Shown piece after piece: positions 14,483-16,520 of a DNA stretch of 16,520 nucleotides. The translations under genes and the position numbers were made by a program. The notes beneath the pieces were generated by a model. That model was not told the DNA's origin, searched no databases, and saw only the letters and a program-made list of their open reading frames with translations. Every line of letters begins with the position of its first letter. Position 1 is the stretch's first letter. Source of the stretch: an uncultured Eubacteriales bacterium (GTDB lineage: Bacteria; Bacillota; Clostridia; Oscillospirales; Butyricicoccaceae); NCBI GenBank assembly GCA_934630445.1, contig CAKTWY010000031.1, positions 1 to 16,520 of the forward strand, in the 5' to 3' direction.

Positions 14483-14513
14483 GCGGCCTGTGCAAAACTT
14501 CTGCACAGGCCGC
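14483..14513 (+). terminator. 12-bp hairpin between aldolase and fucU, attenuator-like
   Basis: GCGGCCTGTGCA (14483-14494) pairs perfectly with TGCACAGGCCGC (14502-14513) around a 7-nt loop. There is no T run, and the fucU ribosome site AAGGAGG begins only 6 nt later, so it probably acts as an RNA-processing or stability element, or as a weak, partial terminator that lowers fucU-GH95 expression. No promoter was found for fucU itself. Confidence 0.5.
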
Positions 14514-14534
14514 GCAAACAAGGAGGCAAGTGTT

Positions 14535-14984
14535 ATGTTAAAAGGGATCCCCGCCATCATACCGCCGGAACTTTTGAAAATTCTTGCGGAAATGGGCCAC
14601 ACGGACGAAATCACCATCGGCGACGGGAACTTTCCCGGGCATACGTACGGAAAAACTGTAATCCGCATGGACGGGCACGGCGTGCCTGAAATTCTGGATG
14701 CGATCCTCACGCTTTTCCCGCTGGACACGTATGTCGAGCACCCGGTGACGCTCATGGCCAAGGTCGCGGGCGACACGGTGGAGACGCCCATCTGGAACAC
14801 CTATAAAGAGATCGTCGCGCGCCACGATCCGCGCGGCGCCGACTGCTTTGAAGAGATCGACAAATGGGAATTTTACGCGCGCACAAAAGAAAAGAGCGCG
14901 GCTGTCATCATGACCGGCGAACGGGCGCTCTACGCCAACATCATCCTGAAAAAGGGCGTTGTGACGGGAAAGGACGTAAAATGA
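14535..14984 (+). CDS. fucU: L-fucose mutarotase
   Basis: RbsD/FucU-family enzyme, 149 aa, that interconverts α- and β-L-fucose before isomerisation. It aligns with E. coli FucU almost end to end: the start MLKGIPAIIPPELLKILAEMGH contains the conserved AEMGH histidine, followed by IGDGNFPGHT, IRMDG, the LFPLDTY region, and the C-terminal signature TGERALYANIILKKGV with its conserved Tyr. The only visible variation is GDGNFPGHT where E. coli has SDAHFPAHS. The start follows AAGGAGG. The stop overlaps the GH95 start (ATGA, 4 bp), which suggests translational coupling of fucose release with anomer interconversion. A fucose isomerase, kinase and fuculose-phosphate aldolase are expected nearby but are not in this window. 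Confidence 0.94.
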   Translation: MLKGIPAIIPPELLKILAEMGHTDEITIGDGNFPGHTYGKTVIRMDGHGVPEILDAILTLFPLDTYVEHPVTLMAKVAGDTVETPIWNTYKEIVARHDPRGADCFEEIDKWEFYARTKEKSAAVIMTGERALYANIILKKGVVTGKDVK

Positions 14985-16520
14985 GCAGCCAGCGGTTATG
15001 GTATCGCCAGCCCGCGTCCAAATGGAGCGAGGCGCTCCCCCTCGGCAACGGCCGCATGGGTGCGATGATATACGGCGGCGCGGCGCACGAGCGCATTCAG
15101 GTCAATGAGGACAGCGTCTGGTCGGGCGGGCCGCGCGACCGGAGGAACCCCGAAGCACTGCCGCACTTGGACAAGGTGCGCGCACTCATTTTTGCAGGGC
15201 GGCTGAAGGAGGCTGAGCGGCTCGTTCGCGCAGCGTTCTCCGGTCTTCCGGAAAATCAGCGCGTTTATCAAACGGCGGGAGAGCTGCTGTTCGACTTCAC
15301 ACTGCCGCAGGGAGAAACCGAAGATTATGTGCGCGAACTGGACCTTGCACGCGCAGTCTCGACGGTCACGTTCCGCATTGGCGAGACGCGCTTTACGCGC
15401 ACGTCGTTCCTGAGCGTGCCGGACGACGTGATGGTCTTCCATTTCAGGGCCGACGGCCCCGCCCCTGTGACGGTGCGCTGCCGGGCGTGGCGCGATCATC
15501 TGACGGAAAAGACCTGGAATGTATCGGACCATGCCATCGCCTATTCGGGCGGCGGAGATGGGCTCAAATTCTGCGGGATGATGGCTGCGCGGTGCGAGGG
15601 CGGCCGCGTCAGCACCCTGGCGGACGAGCTTTTTATCGACGGCGCGCGGGAAGCGACGGTCTTCTTCACCCTGGCGACGGAATTTCGCGAAAAGGCCCTT
15701 GCGGCGGCGTGCGCGCGCATGCTCCAGGCGGCCATGCAGCGCGATTTTGATACGCTGATGGACGCGCACCTTCAGGATTACCAGCCGATTTTCGAGCGGA
15801 TGCAGCTCTCTTTTGGTGCAGACGCGCGCGCAGACATGCCCACGGACGAGCGCCTCGCGCACGTTCAGGCGGGCGGAGAGGACACGGGCCTTCTCGCGCT
15901 CTATTTCGCCTATGGACGCTACCTGCTCATCTCGTCGAGCAGGCCGGGAACGCTCCCGGCAAACCTGCAGGGCGTATGGAACGAAGAGGTGCTCCCCTCG
16001 TGGGATTCAAAATATACCATCAACATCAATATCCAGATGAACTACTGGTGCGCCGGGCCGTGCAACCTGCCGGAGATGGAGCTGCCGCTTTTTGAGCACC
16101 TGCACAGGATGCTACCGGACGGGCGCGAGACGGCGCAGCGCATGTACGGCTGCCGCGGGTTTGTCGCGCACCACAATACCGACATCTGGGGCGACACTGC
16201 CCCGCAGGACAAATACCTGCCCGCGACCTACTGGCCGATGGGCGCCGCCTGGCTGTGCCTGCATATCTGGGAGCACTACCTCTTCACCGGCGATATCGAG
16301 ACGCTCGGGCAGTATTTCGACTGTCTGGAGGAAGCCGTCGTCTTTTTTGAGGACTATCTGGTCGAAGACGACCGTGCCCGCCTTGTAACCTGCCCGTCCG
16401 TCTCGCCGGAAAACACGTACATTCTTCCAAACGGAGAGACCGGACAGCTCTGCTACGGCCCGAGCATGGACAACCAGATCCTCCATGCGCTGATGCACGC
16501 CTATCTCGGCGCATGTGAGG
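14981..16520 (+). CDS. GH95 α-L-fucosidase, cytoplasmic (3' end cut by window)
   Basis: Inverting α-L-fucosidase that prefers α-1,2-linked fucose at galactose (GH95; reference AfcA of Bifidobacterium). 513 codons are present, about two-thirds of a typical enzyme. The N-terminal β-domain begins with WSEALPLGNGRMGAMIYGG and VNEDSVWSGGPRDR; the catalytic (α/α)6 region shows LQGVWNEEV, YTININIQMNYW with the nucleophilic-water-binding pair Asn348 and Asn350 (like Asn421/Asn423 of AfcA), VAHHNTDIWGDTAP and SPEN with the catalytic acid Glu477. The later conserved Asp is beyond the edge. There is no signal peptide, so it acts on imported oligosaccharides, unlike the surface AfcA. Its ATG overlaps the fucU stop by 4 bp. 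Confidence 0.95.
   Translation, partial: MSSQRLWYRQPASKWSEALPLGNGRMGAMIYGGAAHERIQVNEDSVWSGGPRDRRNPEALPHLDKVRALIFAGRLKEAERLVRAAFSGLPENQRVYQTAGELLFDFTLPQGETEDYVRELDLARAVSTVTFRIGETRFTRTSFLSVPDDVMVFHFRADGPAPVTVRCRAWRDHLTEKTWNVSDHAIAYSGGGDGLKFCGMMAARCEGGRVSTLADELFIDGAREATVFFTLATEFREKALAAACARMLQAAMQRDFDTLMDAHLQDYQPIFERMQLSFGADARADMPTDERLAHVQAGGEDTGLLALYFAYGRYLLISSSRPGTLPANLQGVWNEEVLPSWDSKYTININIQMNYWCAGPCNLPEMELPLFEHLHRMLPDGRETAQRMYGCRGFVAHHNTDIWGDTAPQDKYLPATYWPMGAAWLCLHIWEHYLFTGDIETLGQYFDCLEEAVVFFEDYLVEDDRARLVTCPSVSPENTYILPNGETGQLCYGPSMDNQILHALMHAYLGACE

Noticed and set aside
13616..14800. 394-codon minus-strand frame antisense to the aldolase and fucU
   Set aside because: Both sense genes have intact active-site motifs and ribosome sites; the antisense product has no domain.

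Overview
The window looks like a glycan-utilisation locus from a high-GC, probably gut-associated Firmicute (Clostridia-like). That placement is inferred from strong AGGAGG ribosome sites, a YesM/YesN-type two-component pair, a Bacillus-like NagB, FucU and GH95, and a GC-rich coding style. No rRNA, tRNA, CRISPR array, transposase or phage gene was seen.

Layout. On the minus strand, reading leftward from about 3355, there is one regulatory operon: a DeoR-family repressor, an AraC-type response regulator, and a YesM-type sensor histidine kinase that runs off the left edge. A 386-bp divergent control region (3356-3741) carries a good promoter on each strand and five copies of a TTGACCGAA-like element in near-helical phase, most likely the DeoR operator. 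On the plus strand, unit 1 (3742-9315) encodes a ROK sugar kinase, a GH4 glycosidase, NagB, a metal-dependent amidohydrolase and a MelA-type GH4 enzyme; it ends at a 15-bp-stem terminator. Unit 2 (9631-10935) is a single GH4 gene, a close paralogue of the first one, with its own leader. Unit 3 (11158 to the right edge) starts at a clear sigma-A-type promoter and encodes galactose mutarotase, a MATE-family carrier, a class II ketose-bisphosphate aldolase, the L-fucose mutarotase FucU and a cytoplasmic GH95 alpha-L-fucosidase cut by the right edge.

How the genes may work together (inference). Imported oligosaccharides carrying fucose, galactose and amino sugar, such as mucin, blood-group or milk glycan fragments, could be trimmed inside the cell: GH95 releases fucose (FucU interconverts its anomers), the MelA-like GH4 releases galactose (GalM interconverts its anomers), and a ROK kinase plus NagB feed a hexosamine into glycolysis, with the class II aldolase cleaving a ketose bisphosphate. 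The two GH4 paralogues with an unusual CHGV metal-site motif and the amidohydrolase next to nagB have no obvious assigned substrate and are the most interesting part. No classical sugar transporter, NagA, fucose isomerase, fuculokinase or galactokinase lies in the window, so the pathway is incomplete here.
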